Part shown: positions 1-12,200 of the stretch, piece by piece | Layout: every line of letters begins with the position of its first letter | Position numbering within the stretch: position 1 is the first letter of the stretch | NCBI RefSeq assembly: GCF_905163445.1 | Contig: NC_053181.1 | Span: forward strand, 7,316,001 to 7,380,000 | Origin: Pararge aegeria | Taxonomy: Eukaryota > Arthropoda > Insecta > Lepidoptera > Nymphalidae | Length of the DNA: 64,000 nt | Direction: 5' to 3' | Translations under genes and position numbers: made by a program | Notes under the pieces: model-generated | The model's input: only the letters and a program-made list of their open reading frames with translations | Told to the model about the DNA's origin: nothing | The model's database searches: none

Positions 1-129
1 TGAAATATCAATATTCAGTTTGATTAGATGGATTAAAGTTGATGATATTATCAGTATTTATTATTGAATAATAATTTTTAATCGAGGAGTCATATTTTAT
101 TACTCGATAGGCAAGTAGCTACGGTGAAA

Positions 130-3100
130 ATGTTAAAACTATTATCTTTTATATACGTTTTGTGTCTGGGCATTTCTTCTGGTAAGTTCTAGTATTTCTT
201 TTTGATATTGTCATGTAATAAGGATGTAGGAAAATCATGTTACCTGCAGAATGTTTTATATTTACGTGAAATGACAAAAAAGAAGAGGCAGACCAAAGAA
301 GAGATATATGCGTGTAAAAGGAGTACACAGTGAATTGACCGCTGATAAAAGTGAGTTTTTGAGGATGGCCCACCTGATGGTAAGTGAATAACCATCGCGT
401 ATAAATAGAGCAACACTTCGCAGGGCAAGTTAGAAACAAGTCTTTCAACGGCCGCCTTGTGTCCATCAACCAGAGTAACTGTGCTTTTAATTACACCGCC
501 ACCAGAAATAAGACATAAGCATGGCGGTTGTACTTATCCGGACGAACTCTGTCACAAAAAGCTTTACTACTACTAAACTGGAGTGGAAGAAGAAGACATG
601 TAGTGCCGACCCCATTTAGCTGAGGATAAACTCAAGAAAAAGAAGTTCAATTATTAGAATTAATAGTAGGTATATTTACAACCGCAACTAATATAAATAA
701 GTATGTTGCTAATATAAAGTTTACTATTTACGATCATTTTTTATTTAATATTCATTATTAATTCATAATAATGAATATTAAATAAATAAACTTTACCAAT
801 GAAATAAATAATACTTTCTGGTCCAGATCAATTTTAAGCAGAATTGAGCAATGGCCAATATAATTACGTCACGTAGTTAAATAGGTCAGTACGTCTTAGA
901 TGAATTGTACGGTATACTTACTTGCACACTTGTTTTAGCCTTACCAACAGATATAATTCTAAAGAATCAAGACGATGGACCACGTTACCAGTATGCGGAT
1001 GATTCAAATGGTGCAATTCATCTAGTTGACTTGTGGCTATCTCTCGGAGATATTTTGAATGTAGCCAGATACAATCCTGATTCATCTAACGTTTACCATT
1101 TATTCACGAGGTACGGAAATATTTTGTATATTTGTAATTTTGTAAAATATATATGAACTCAAAATAAATAAATCTATCCTTAATCTTAAAATTTCATTCA
1201 TGCAGATATTTTTGAATGACCTTGGAATGTTAAGCTACACTTGCCTTTGTTTCAGCAGGCACCTATATCTTTCTCAAGTTTTATTTCTTAAAAAGAAATT
1301 AATAATAAAATCAATAATAAATAATAAAACTTGTACAATAGAATAAGTCCTGTGCAATTCACACCTGGTAGAAGTGAATCCTACACATTTATGTGCTTTG
1401 TTTTTATCCTGATGTGTTTCATCGAGTTTCAAATCACAACGTTTCTAAAGAAGTTACATTTCGAAAATGTATTCACTTGTATATTGGTATTTATAAGTGT
1501 GAGATCAGAAGACTGGACGGTCCGGACGGACAAAATAAGTTAAAAAAAAGTAAAATGTTACCAAATTAAATTTAAAATAATTACTTAAAATTAATTTCAG
1601 AGCTAACCCATCTGTAAGTCAACCTTTGGTTAACAATAATGCAGGGCTACTCACAAGATCTAACTACAATCGCAATAGAAGAACAATAGTTCTTATCCAT
1701 GGATGGTTGAATTCAGCGACATCCGATTTCAACACTGTACTAGTACCCGGTATGTTTTTTTATTATCAAAGACGATGCATGCAAATAAAACCAGTTTTCC
1801 TACTTATATATGAAAGTTATACTTTATATTTGGATGAAGATAAAATCAAATGAACAAAGAAGTTAAAAATCAGCCCTACGTATTCATTATATCCAATGCT
1901 TTAAGCAAAGAATTACAAGTTAAGAATACTACAAGCTAATAAACAAAACGGATCCAATGGATGTTTTATTTGTGATGTACCTTTAAATATTCGAGGTTAG
2001 ACTTCAACTTCCATTTGTTTTGTTGATCTTTCTAGCTTTGTTGAGAGCTGAAGATCTAAACGTTATAGTCGTCGATTGGAGCAGAGGAGCTAATGCTATG
2101 AGGTACAGAGAAGCAAATGAAAACACCGTGTCCTCTGGGGGAGCCGTTGCTCGGTTTATTACCTGGTTGAATCAACAATCTGGTTCTACTCTCGCTCAGT
2201 ATCATATAATAGGCCACGGACTTGGTGGACATCAGGCTGGTGTTGTTGGAAGAAATCTTCAAAGGCAAGTGCCTTATATCACAGGTGAGTTGTCTATTTT
2301 ATTTGTATATTAAAATTTCTATTGAAAACAACCTTATGCCAAAAACTCGCACAAAGCGTTTAGCTTTTTTTTCTTATGCGCGATTTCTGTGTTTTCTTAT
2401 TCTTACGACCTGGCTATCTTTAAAACTAGAGTAAATACACATCTTCTAGGCAAGCGCGCCTCATTTTAGGCCACATCTGCACTGTCTTGAAGTGGAATGT
2501 GGTCAAGAGCTATTCTTTCAGAAATAAAAAAAAAACTCTCGCGGTATCAACTGATTGACGTAAATGTTTGGATATGAAAAGTTAATATTAGTAAAATTGA
2601 TCATTAAGGTAAGTTTTAAATGATACTTGCAGATTATTACAAATGCAAAAGTGAGTTCGAATGTTTTTTTTCCTTCAAGCATCGGCAACTTTCATATTTG
2701 TAATATTTGTAGAGCAGTATTTTATTTAGTATGTTATAATAATTCAAGGCAAATTCACAGAGAAGTTAGTTACAAATGTCTCACTAAATTCTGTGCCTGT
2801 CGTTACACTAATTGAGTCTATCGGAACAAGATTACCTGATGTAGGCATCATAATAAGTTGAAACTGCATTGCTTTAATGTTGTCGACGCTCTATTTTTGA
2901 ATTATCGTTTGAATGGTAGATAGGTACGAGAAGTCATATGAAACTGCCGTTTTATGTAAAACTAGTCTTCATTCTGCAGGTTATTTTACGCCGATATTGA
3001 TATCCGAGTGTATTTTACTTTCCTGGCTATGGTAAACGATTTCTCGTTGTTCATTTGCAGGTCTCGATCCAGCTCTTCTTGGTTGGGCAACCAACTTCAA

Positions 3101-3533
3101 CAAGTTTCATCGAACAGACGGTCAGTACACAGAAGTCATCCACACCAACTATGGCATGTACGGCTATATTGCAGATCTGGGACACATGGACTTTTACCCT
3201 AACGGAGGTATATCAATGCCGGGCTGTGATTCTAATGCTTGTGACCACGCTAGAGCCTTCTTCTATATGGCAGAATCGATAACATCTGGAGGTTTTACTG
3301 GAAGGCAGTGTTTAAACTATTATGCTGCTGTTTTGATGATGTGCTCTGGACCGAGGACTTCAAGAATGGGCGGATTAATCCCTAAAAGAGGGTAGGTGTT
3401 ACTTTTCTAAAAGGTTGATCATAGTAGGTGATTGCAATAATAAAGTTTTGTTTAAATACCTTACATTTGTTTCAGGTCAACTGGTGTGTTCTTGCTGGAG
3501 ACTAATGCCAATCCGCCATTTTCACAGGGCTAG
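130..3533 (+). CDS. Secreted lipase-family protein without the catalytic serine (six exons)
   Basis: Exons 130-181, 939-1110, 1601-1749, 2036-2284, 3061-3391 and 3476-3533 join in phase to 336 residues. A hydrophobic signal peptide fills residues 1-17. The body reads as the animal pancreatic-type lipase family (PF00151): VLIHGW before the oxyanion strand, VVDWSRGA, then the nucleophile elbow, GLDPA (Asp210) and CDHARAFFY (His270). The elbow is GHGLGGH instead of GHSLGAH, so residue 186 is Gly where the nucleophile Ser should be. The Ser-to-Asp spacing (24 residues) equals that of pancreatic lipase, while Asp-to-His (60) is shorter, suggesting a reduced lid as in phospholipase-A1-like insect members. 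The frame is intact and all splice sites are consensus, so this is more likely a functional non-enzymatic lipase homologue (compare insect yolk proteins) than a dead gene. Ligand binding is inference. It converges on gene A, 515 bp away. Confidence 0.94.
740..786. repeat. Perfect hairpin in lipase intron 1
   Basis: Arms 740-759 and 767-786 are perfect 20-nt reverse complements around a 7-nt loop. The sequence is almost all A and T. Confidence 0.8.
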
Positions 3534-3629
3534 ATAATTTACTGCAGCTTTATTTGTGCAATTTTTGCTTATGTATTAGTACGTAGTGATTTGAATGTAG
3601 GTTTATAATAATTTTACACCGCCTGTTTG

Positions 3630-3785
3630 TTCTCGCTTATGTTGTCCTAATCCGAAGATTGCCTGGCAGAGATCGCTTCTAAGCGATAAGGCCGCCTTGT
3701 GTATTCTATCCAATCTTTGTGTTTCTCTCCATCTTACTTTATTTCCTAATTGTGTAGTGGTGTAAAATAAAGAGTATAAATAAAT
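3630..3785 (+). repeat. LINE 3' tail downstream of the lipase gene
   Basis: The segment has the form TTGCCTGG, GAGATCGCT, a short spacer, AGCGATAAGGCCGCC, then a pyrimidine-rich stretch and GTGTAAAATAAAGAGT. The same layout recurs at 57700-57830. I recognise it as the 3' untranslated end of a lepidopteran non-LTR retrotransposon. It contains the AATAAA nearest the lipase stop codon (about 3765) and may serve as that gene's polyadenylation signal. Confidence 0.6.
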
Positions 3786-4048
3786 AAAAAGCTCTTTCGT
3801 TTTATTCGGGATAGTATTAACTAGGTATAGGTTTCATCAAATAAGAATCTCACTACGTAAATAATATCATTATTATTCATTAATTTGTAATCACTAAACA
3901 GTACAAACATTACATCATTATTAAAGCAAATAAATAGGAGAAGACAAAGCGCTTTCTTTTTTTAAAAGAAGCGTCACACGATGGCAAGCAATAGCTTAAC
4001 TACGAAATGCCTTTTTGTACTTAAGTCTACATTTAGGAATGAGGATTA

Positions 4049-7000
4049 TCACAAATGGTTGGGGTGTTTGATGTTCTTTGGAGCCCTTCTTTGAGAACTG
4101 TCTTGAGCTGTGCTAGTAATAGGTTTGATTGTTGTAGTTTCATTTCTTTTTGTGGGGATATCTAGAAAGTTACTGAGGAATGCGATACCCTTTTCCGCAG
4201 TTATAACTAAGTCCGTTAAGAATCCTACATCAAAAGTGCTTTCTTCCGTTGCGGTTTCTTCAGTCGCCCTGTAATATAAAAATAATACAAAAAAATATTT
4301 TATTTTTATTAAGTGATAATAACATTGTGTGACTTACAATATATTGTTATATTAATTGGAATTATGATAACTTAAATGATATTTTCCTGCTATACTGAAT
4401 GTTTAATCTTTACCAAGATTAGATATTTTCAATAATAGCATAACAAGTAGGTAACCCTCCAACTATCACCACTACTCCCCTGCTCGTGCGTGTTTCCCAA
4501 GTCGACTAAAGGGATATAAAGGAGAGCGTGCAGCAGCGCACTCTGTGCCACTACAACCATATTTTGCGATCACCAACCCGTCTATCCAGTGTGGTGATTA
4601 TGGGCAAACTGTTATAGGCTATTGATGAAATATAACTCTAGTGCGTTATGCAACAAAGCAGCATAAATAACAGTAAAAACATCGAAATTCACCGTAAAAA
4701 AATATGTATGACGTCGAAAAGTGTTCGTCATCATTAAGAATCTCTCTTGAATTGAGAGGCTATTTTCGTTATTTGCTAGTTAAAAAGCAATGCATTCGTG
4801 TATTGAGTTTAAGATTATTAGAAGATTAGCTCCATAATATTTCATTCGAACTTACTCTTCTGGTTCTGCGGGAGGATCTTCCATTTCCATTCCCCCAGCA
4901 GTCGATTTGAAACAGCCGATCGGGAACTCCAGTTGAGCTTCTCCAAGCAATCTAGGTTCAAGCTCAAGACAACCACGAAGGCCGTCTGCAGTAGGAGCTA
5001 AGTCATTGAACTTGGCGCAGACTTGAGCAAACTTCCCAAAGACCTCCAGGCATATTGGTGCTGGATTGGCACCTTTAAAAGAATCGAATCGGAATCAATA
5101 CAATTTTGTTAGTATAAATTTTTATAACTCGCAGTACAAAGCTACAGGCACCTAATTTGTAAAATATTCACAGAGTATTTGGTGTTTTATGTTATATCTC
5201 CGAGGCATTCGATTGCGTACAACATAAGTATTATATAAGTAAGCAACAAATGCGTGCAATATAATCAAAAACGTTGCAATTAATTTGATTACAGAAGGGA
5301 TCCATGCAATGGGTGTGCATAAAGCCATAAAGTCTCGTGCATCATTTTCTACTTTAATGGGTGTCCCGCAAGGCTTAATATATTACTAGTTATAAATAAA
5401 AAGCTGATGTTAAAATTCGACCCGCTAACCGACATGAATTAGTGATATCTGCACATCGTCTGCGAAAGGTCCAGAAGTCCTTCGTGGGATTGAGCATTAG
5501 ATTTAATAAAACAATTCCGAAAGTGATTTCTGAACATTCAAATGCATAAGCTTACACAATGAGTTAAAACACTTTTAGTACACTTTTATTACTTTACAAT
5601 TGATACATTTCGAATGACAAGGTTGCGTTGAAGGATTCAGATTTGTTCTCATTTACTGTAAGATATTTGTAAATGCTTATGTGGAAAGGAACAACTGCTG
5701 AGTTTTGTCGGCTTCTTATCGTTAGAGTCTGCCTTCCTAAGTCCAAACTGGTGGGAAAAACTGACAGGCCTACGTGAAATAAATTAATTTTAAGAAAGTG
5801 TATATTTAGTAAATAACAAAATTTATTTACTAAATATACACTTTCTTGGTTGCGAGGAACCTCCCATGTAAATATTTGTACAGTAGAGCGAGTCATGTTT
5901 CTAGAATCCCGTACTACTTTTAAAGACAGAACTTACATTCTTGAAGCATGTAAGTTTAGCCATTCCTGTCAAAACAGCTACCTTAAAATAGGTGCGCAAA
6001 GGTCGATAAATTCTAATTACCTTGTATTTTAGAAGTGTGGATAAGATTTTTGCCATAAGACACGTTCACCGAGAATCCTTCTTCCGGTGACACATATTTC
6101 ATATGTACGCATCCTAAAAATCACAAATATACAACGATAATTGATTCCTTATTGCATAATGAGAAAATTGTAGTTTTCTGTATTTTAACTTTAGTTTAAA
6201 TGTGACACTTTGCCCTAAGTCACTGAACATACATGAGTCTCTTTACTTCTTATGTTAAACGGTTAGTACGATAGTAGTTAAATCAATTAATTTTAATCGT
6301 ACAACCGTTTTGATTACTCTCGGATACCGTATAGCGTCGTCCTCATCATCATCATAATCATGTTATCCGATTAATGTCCAGTGCTGGACTATTTTAGGTC
6401 TCTTGTAAGAATTTTGAAAATCCACGGACTTTCGCCATCTGTCCGTGTGCCATCAACGTACATCTGGTATATGCGGTTCAAACACTTCGTGACCTCAGCG
6501 GAGCGTTCCTGTCCATTGCCAGTGAAGCTTTGAATATACTTGAGATAGTGCTAGATAAAGTGTCTTTAAAAAACGCTTTTAGTTTTTCGGTAAATTGTCT
6601 TACCAGGTCCACCAAGATCTACGAATGTGATGTTGAAATCAACACAGCACACGCAGGCTGGGCCTTTGCACATGCAGTTCCTGTTTGGCTGATCATTGCG
6701 TAGCTCTGGTACATCAATCAGTTTCTTACCGCCATCCCAGTCCAGATAGTCTATAAAGAAGAAAATGTTACAATCATTAGGTATTCGTAACTTTTTTAGG
6801 GAAAACGCTAGTCACTTTTGTAAGGATATAATTCAAAATACATGTTGCTGTGGGACTGTAAGTTATACCAAACTAGCTGAGTTTGCAGCAGTGTGGGGCA
6901 TTGTTTAATAGATCTTATTGAATATATAAACGCGAAGTAGTAGAAAATAAGTTGTAGTCACCACCCTACTGCAAAAACATTTATGATCAACCTAAACCTG

Positions 7001-9231
7001 ACATTCAGAAATTAGATTCCTTCTTAGGCATACTGTAAATCTTTAATTTCCATGGATAAGAAGTATATAAACGTTGGTAAAGAACAAACAGGTTTACACA
7101 CATATACACGTTCGCATTTCTAATAGTAGCATGGATTATCTATAGAATAAAACATAGAATATGTTCTATGATGAGTTTTGCGAATTTGGGAATTTTAAAA
7201 ATTTTCCAAAGGTAAACATTTAGAAATATTTTTTCTCTAAATACGTATAATAGTAATCAAGCACTTTTCGCATTTCGTACATTGCATAGAATTTTTGAAT
7301 ATTGTGCTTTTAGATATGGAGTATTTAAAAATATTTGTAAAATAAAACATTTACCAACATAAAACTTGCAATTGAAAGGAAAATGCATATTGGTAAAATC
7401 GACAGATATCATTTCAATTAGAAAGCTTTGACTTGTAGATTGCAACGATGCAAAGAAATAAAATAAAAATATTGAATTTAGTATCTCCTACTTTTTTGGA
7501 GTTGTTTCTCTATATAATATATCGACATAATATTGTAATCATTATCATCGTCATATCAACTCGATACCGGCCCATTAAAGAACACGAGTCTCCTCAAACA
7601 ATGAGAAGGATACAAGTGGTAGTCCTGGCCCAGTGCGGATTGCTGGACTTCACATGCCTTTAAAAACATTAATTACCTAAAACACACACAACTTAAAAAG
7701 TTAAAGACGCGTGCTTGGACTCAAACTCGGCCTCTCGAAAGTGAAGCCGAAGTCCTAACCACTGGGCTAACATCGCTTCAATATTGTTATAGTTAACATA
7801 TAACTACATACTTAGCAATTTTATGCCTTTGCGGTACCGACGTGCTTTCACATTTCACTTTCACTTAACAGTGTCCGGTGAATTGTTGTCAGTCAGTTCC
7901 ACTTTAAGTTGAGTGATCTCATTGTTATAAGAACTGTAAGATTATATAACATATTTTGTGCGGTGTTAGAAGTTAAATAACTGTACCGTTAAAGGCAGGC
8001 AAATTGCTTGCTCTGACTACGAGAGATGCCTTTGTAATTTAACATATATAAAAATATAATGTAACATACATGAAGGGAATATCGTCCCTTCCTAATGATT
8101 TATGTGGTAAAAATCCTGCATGAATCAATAAGATCGACAGTCAGTCAGTCAGTCAGTCAGTCAGTCGGTCATACTGAAATTCATGCATTCATTCACTCTT
8201 TCATTCATTCATTTATTTACTTAGATATTAATTTTTATAATAAATAATAAAATTAAAACAAAACTGAACCTTCTCATTGTGGGAGGAGACCCGTGCCCTG
8301 TAGTGGGCCGTTATTGGGTTGATAAGATGATGGTACCAACAGATATGATTTTTTGCCCTTTTTATAGATAATGGTACGGAACCCTTCTTGCGCGATTCAG
8401 ACTACCTTGGGTGGTTTATTCATATAAAATATTTACTTTATTGCAGAAATGCATATAAAGAGGTTTTATTAAAGTGTGAATCTAATTGCAGAGGTAATGT
8501 CTCTAATATCGAAGCCTTTCAAACAATCTTGCAACCGAAGCAGGGTAGAGTAGGAGAGCCGTAACAACCTACGGCAGACCCAGACAAAAACCAAACAAAC
8601 AGACTAACAAGTTAAATGAAATTAAATAGATAGAAGTGTTTGGGTTATCATTATCATCATATCAACCCATTACCGGCCCGGTGTGTGCTGGTATTCGAAC
8701 TCGGCTCCCCGAAAGTGTAGTCGAACCTCCTACCCACTGGGCTATCATCTTACGTTTAAATATTGATGTAAGAGGCACAAAGTCGTAATAGGCAAAAGGT
8801 TGACACTTCAATTTTATTTATTTGGATCTATTAAAAATATTTCGAATTACTCCGACGTAGGTATCGCGGAAGTGGATAAAATTTTTATGAATGTTAAAAA
8901 AAAAACAGTTAAAAAGTTTGAGTTGCCGATAGAATCATGGAGTATATTAAAAAAAAATTAGGTTCCTTTTATAACAAACACTTCTTTGTAATACTAAACT
9001 AATCAAGTACTGAATAACACTCATAAATTGGTGTCAATAACAGTTGTCTATGAATAAAGCTGTTCCAATAATTCAATTAATTATTCAAACACTCAAAGAT
9101 ACCATCAATCATAACCGCTTTCCTTTTACAAAGGTTTATACGAGTACTATGGCAGACTCACCTAAAATGCTGGCTCCGTTAGCAAGCGCAAGGTACGTCA
9201 CAAACAAACCAAGTGTCACTTTAAGGGACAT
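4049..9231 (-). CDS. Gene A: secreted cysteine-rich DUF4773-like protein, Thr-rich tail
   Basis: On the minus strand, exons 9231-9162, 6750-6604, 6113-6021, 5072-4856 and 4268-4049 join with intron phases 1,1,1,2 to 248 residues. Residues 1-19 form a signal peptide (MSLKVTLGLFVTYLALANG). The core begins with CMCKGPACVCC (residues 49-59), followed by a GCVHMKY strand, then PICLEVFGKFAQVCAKF, a Gly-Cys-Leu segment and GCFKS. The same order of cysteines occurs in genes B to E. From memory this is the insect family DUF4773, whose function is unknown. The last ~80 residues are Glu- and Thr-rich and include one plausible N-glycosylation site (NETT). It is the only member of the cluster on the minus strand, and intron 1 is 2.4 kb and filled with SINE copies. 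The signal peptide and odd number of cysteines per half suggest an extracellular disulfide-bonded protein. Confidence 0.9.
4485..4635 (+). repeat. Dispersed repeat (GGGATATAAAGGAG / CAGCAGCGC family)
   Basis: This segment shares an ordered series of blocks with 13125-13295: GGATATAA-GG, CAGCAGC, CTGCGATCA/TTGCGATCA, ACCAAC/AACCAATC, GATTATGG and ATAGGCTATTGA. It lies in the last intron of gene A. It is a dispersed transposon remnant with no coding potential. Confidence 0.55.
5594..5769 (-). other. Possible alternative last exon of gene A
   Basis: In the intron between gene A exons 3 and 4, an AG acceptor at 5770-5771 opens a 57-codon frame in the phase left by exon 3 (G|GC). It ends in TAA at 5594-5596, and an AATAAA follows about 4 nt later (complement of 5585-5590). 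If used, it would replace the second cysteine half with an unrelated Ser/Asn-rich tail. The polypyrimidine tract is weak and I recognise no homologue, so this could be chance or a relic of a transposon. Confidence 0.3.
5792..5847. repeat. Perfect 25-bp-arm hairpin in gene A intron 3
   Basis: Arms 5792-5816 and 5823-5847 are exact reverse complements around a 6-nt loop. Confidence 0.85.
7548..8757. repeat. SINE-B copies in gene A intron 1, plus a CAGT microsatellite
   Basis: Three pieces of one tRNA-derived SINE family (SINE-B) lie here: 7548-7790 (minus, nearly complete), 8262-8335 (plus, 3' end only) and 8648-8757 (minus, with an internal deletion). Family marks are a tRNA-like head with a B-box like GTTCGAACC, a central ATCCGCACTGGCCAG block, and the end CTCATTCTGAGAGGAGACCCGTGCCCTGTAGTGGGCCGG. 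A (CAGT)n microsatellite of about seven units lies at 8137-8167, followed by CATT repeats. Confidence 0.7.
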
Positions 9232-12200
9232 GTTGTGACACAATTAAACGGTTAATTTAATAAATGCGTATAAAGTGTATTTAATAGAGGATTGTATGGC
9301 GTAGAGAGGCGGACGACGCCAAAGCCGAGCCAACACTGACAACTGGTCCTTTCCTCGGATCTCTGCCGGTTTCACCTCTCACAATAGAAGGTGAAATTTA
9401 AAATAAAGCATAACGCAGTGTAGTAATAACATGCATCGATAAATGCACTGAGAAAGTGAGACTACGGGATTTGAGGATAAATATATCTTTAAAAATGTAT
9501 GAAGAATTTTTTTCGCTATTTTACACGTAAAGGTATTTAAAAAAGTTGGTGATATAAATTAAGAAGATCTCATTGAGAACTAATCAAATATATGATGCAA
9601 AAAGAAGAATGATTAAAATGCTATTTTCAATCATAATCATCATCATACACGTAAATTAAATATTTCAGATGAAGACCAATTGTATAAGATACCATAATAA
9701 TTAGGCAATTTACAATATCATACAAAAGATATTCAAATAACGTAAACAAAGTACCTATATGAATAACAGTAGTGCGTCTTCTGTTGCTAAAAAATCTCTA
9801 AGCTAAGCGCATCAGATTTTCCTGGTGGAAGGCTTCGGCCGTAGCTAGTTACCACCCTAGCGCCAAAGGCAGACAGACAGGTAAGGTGTTTAATAAAACA
9901 GCTATACCTACTCCTAATACGTTAGTCCATTAACATCTTAGACTTCAACATCACTTACCACCAATAATAGGGCTAACACAGGCAGGAGACAAAAATCATA
10001 TCCCCTGACAAGGTATGTAATTAACGTGTCTTCTTCTTCTTGAGGTGCCTCTCCGACTAGCGAAGGTTGGCAGTCAGCTTAAACTGACGACTAGGGAGAT
10101 TATAGTGCAGTGGTCTCCCGTTGCCTTCTGCACCAGACATTTAAGAGGATATTTTTTTTTTTACCTCGAAGCCGCTGCTTGCTTCTTCCGACCATAAATG
10201 AGGTCGGGTATGCATGGTTATACCGCCATTGATCGGTCGCCAGAGAATTAACGTGTCCACCTGCTTAAAGCACGGGAACATGTAATAGGCGAAGTTTACC
10301 CCCGTTTTTACCCATTCATCATTTGGATATTACTCCCACTTGTACGCCAGTGCTCTGAGAGTTGATAAAGCAGTGGGAGAAGATAAATTTGAATCCTTTC
10401 CCCGGGGACATAATTGTCTCCTGCCCATGCTAGACGTGCTGCTCAGATAGCAGTCAACGGAGAAAATCTGCTCGTTCTTTTTAATAATATTCGCATCGTA
10501 TCCGATGACCCTGATTAGGTTTGTTTAGATTTATACTTTTGGAAACTTTGCTTTAATATAATCGGCTTTTAAGAATTTGAGCAAAGAAGCTAAAACAAAC
10601 TTTTTTTTTTCATAAATGGATTTTACCTCGCCAGTTACGATATAGCGTCGGACACGTCATAAACGGCCATTTATGGGTAGATAGTAATAAATATATATAG
10701 ATACTCCGTTGGATAAAAGCAGGCGTTTCTTTGCGGAAAATTATGATATATCATGAAAATTAAGCTTAATTTGTTATACTCCGCGAAAAACAGGAGAATC
10801 TGTATGGTGTAATTTATAATTTCTTGAATCCTTACACCAAACAGATCTTCGGCAATGTACCCACCCTCTACGCACGTTTCGCTCCGAAACCGGAGCATCC
10901 GCAGGAGATGTTGACTTATCAATGAATAATTGTTAAGGTCTTAACAATAACTCTAAATTTACTCACAAGAATGTAGGTACATACAGATCTAGTTACATTA
11001 AAACAGCCTAACTTTAATCACAAGGATAAAATAAGTAAATTTATTAATTAAAGTAAATGTATGCAATTTTTACTTTACTACCTTACCAATAGCAATAATA
11101 CGTGCGCATATGGCTATTCTTATTTACATAGAGTAGGTTTTCTTGAATACCTTAAGCGCAATACAACAATGAATTAAAAATCTGTTCGCTTAAAGACTTT
11201 AATGGTAACCAGCCGCCACTAAAGTATTCTATTTCAAATTTTACTAGAAATTTCACCAGGCAGGCTGTTCTGTCGGTGCATTCTTTATATGGTTGTAATT
11301 ACCTGTTCATGTACGGCCAAGTGCATCGCGCTCCACTGGCCCAGATCGAGGTCAACAAACTAGTGGATTAAAATGTATTCAGACCTAGCTTTTACCATAG
11401 TCTGCGCTGCGATTGGACCCGTTTATGACTTTAGTATGTCGCTTGGTTTGAGGGTTTTTCCTAGAGCTAAGTAATGTATAGGTTCTGCTGTATACTGCTA
11501 AAGTGGCAGCCTTACAATTTATCTTCGTCTATTTCTTAGGAGAATTAACAACAGTGTAAATGAAAAAAAAATGGAAAAAAGTCTGTCATTCTTTAATTCA
11601 TATTGTCAATATTTCATTGTTCCAGATGACCCTTAATAAATGTATGAGATTTTGTAGGTTTCCACACGGTCCAACACGGTTCCACGCGATAAATAAAATA
11701 GCATTTTGGCCACTGGACATTTTACAATAAAAATCAAATTCTAACTCTTCACGCTCACATTTAACTTGCGAAATGGAATCGAAAGAAGAATCTGAGGGCT
11801 GTACCAGTTCATATAGTACTGGCACAGCTTTCACGTCTCTACCTGCATAGCGCTAGAGTTACACGGCCCTTTACGATAAAGTTGCATAAATAACTGTTAT
11901 AAAAACAACACGTTTCATTTCTTATAAAGTTATAACTAATACTTAAATGCGAAAGTGTGGTTATATGTTTTTCTTTACTTTAAGCCCTAACTAAGTAACC
12001 AATTTTTATTTTTACTTTTTGTTTAATTTAATTCAAGCAAAACTTGTTATAACTTATGTTTAGTTATTACCTTTTTGTGCCAATAAATAAACCAATCGAC
12101 TTGTTTTTTCGCATAGAGTTAGTTGAAAGGATGGAGAATGACATAATCTACTTTTGGTCCCGGAACAAATCTTGTTTCATATTACACCAAATATCGTCCT

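Noticed and set aside
8137..8167. Direct repeats resembling a CRISPR-type array
   Set aside because: It is a 4-nt CAGT microsatellite with no spacers, in a eukaryotic intron.
11598..11834. Minus-strand frame of 78 residues with several cysteines
   Set aside because: The cysteine spacing does not match the A to E family, there is no signal peptide exon nearby, and the splice sites are poor.
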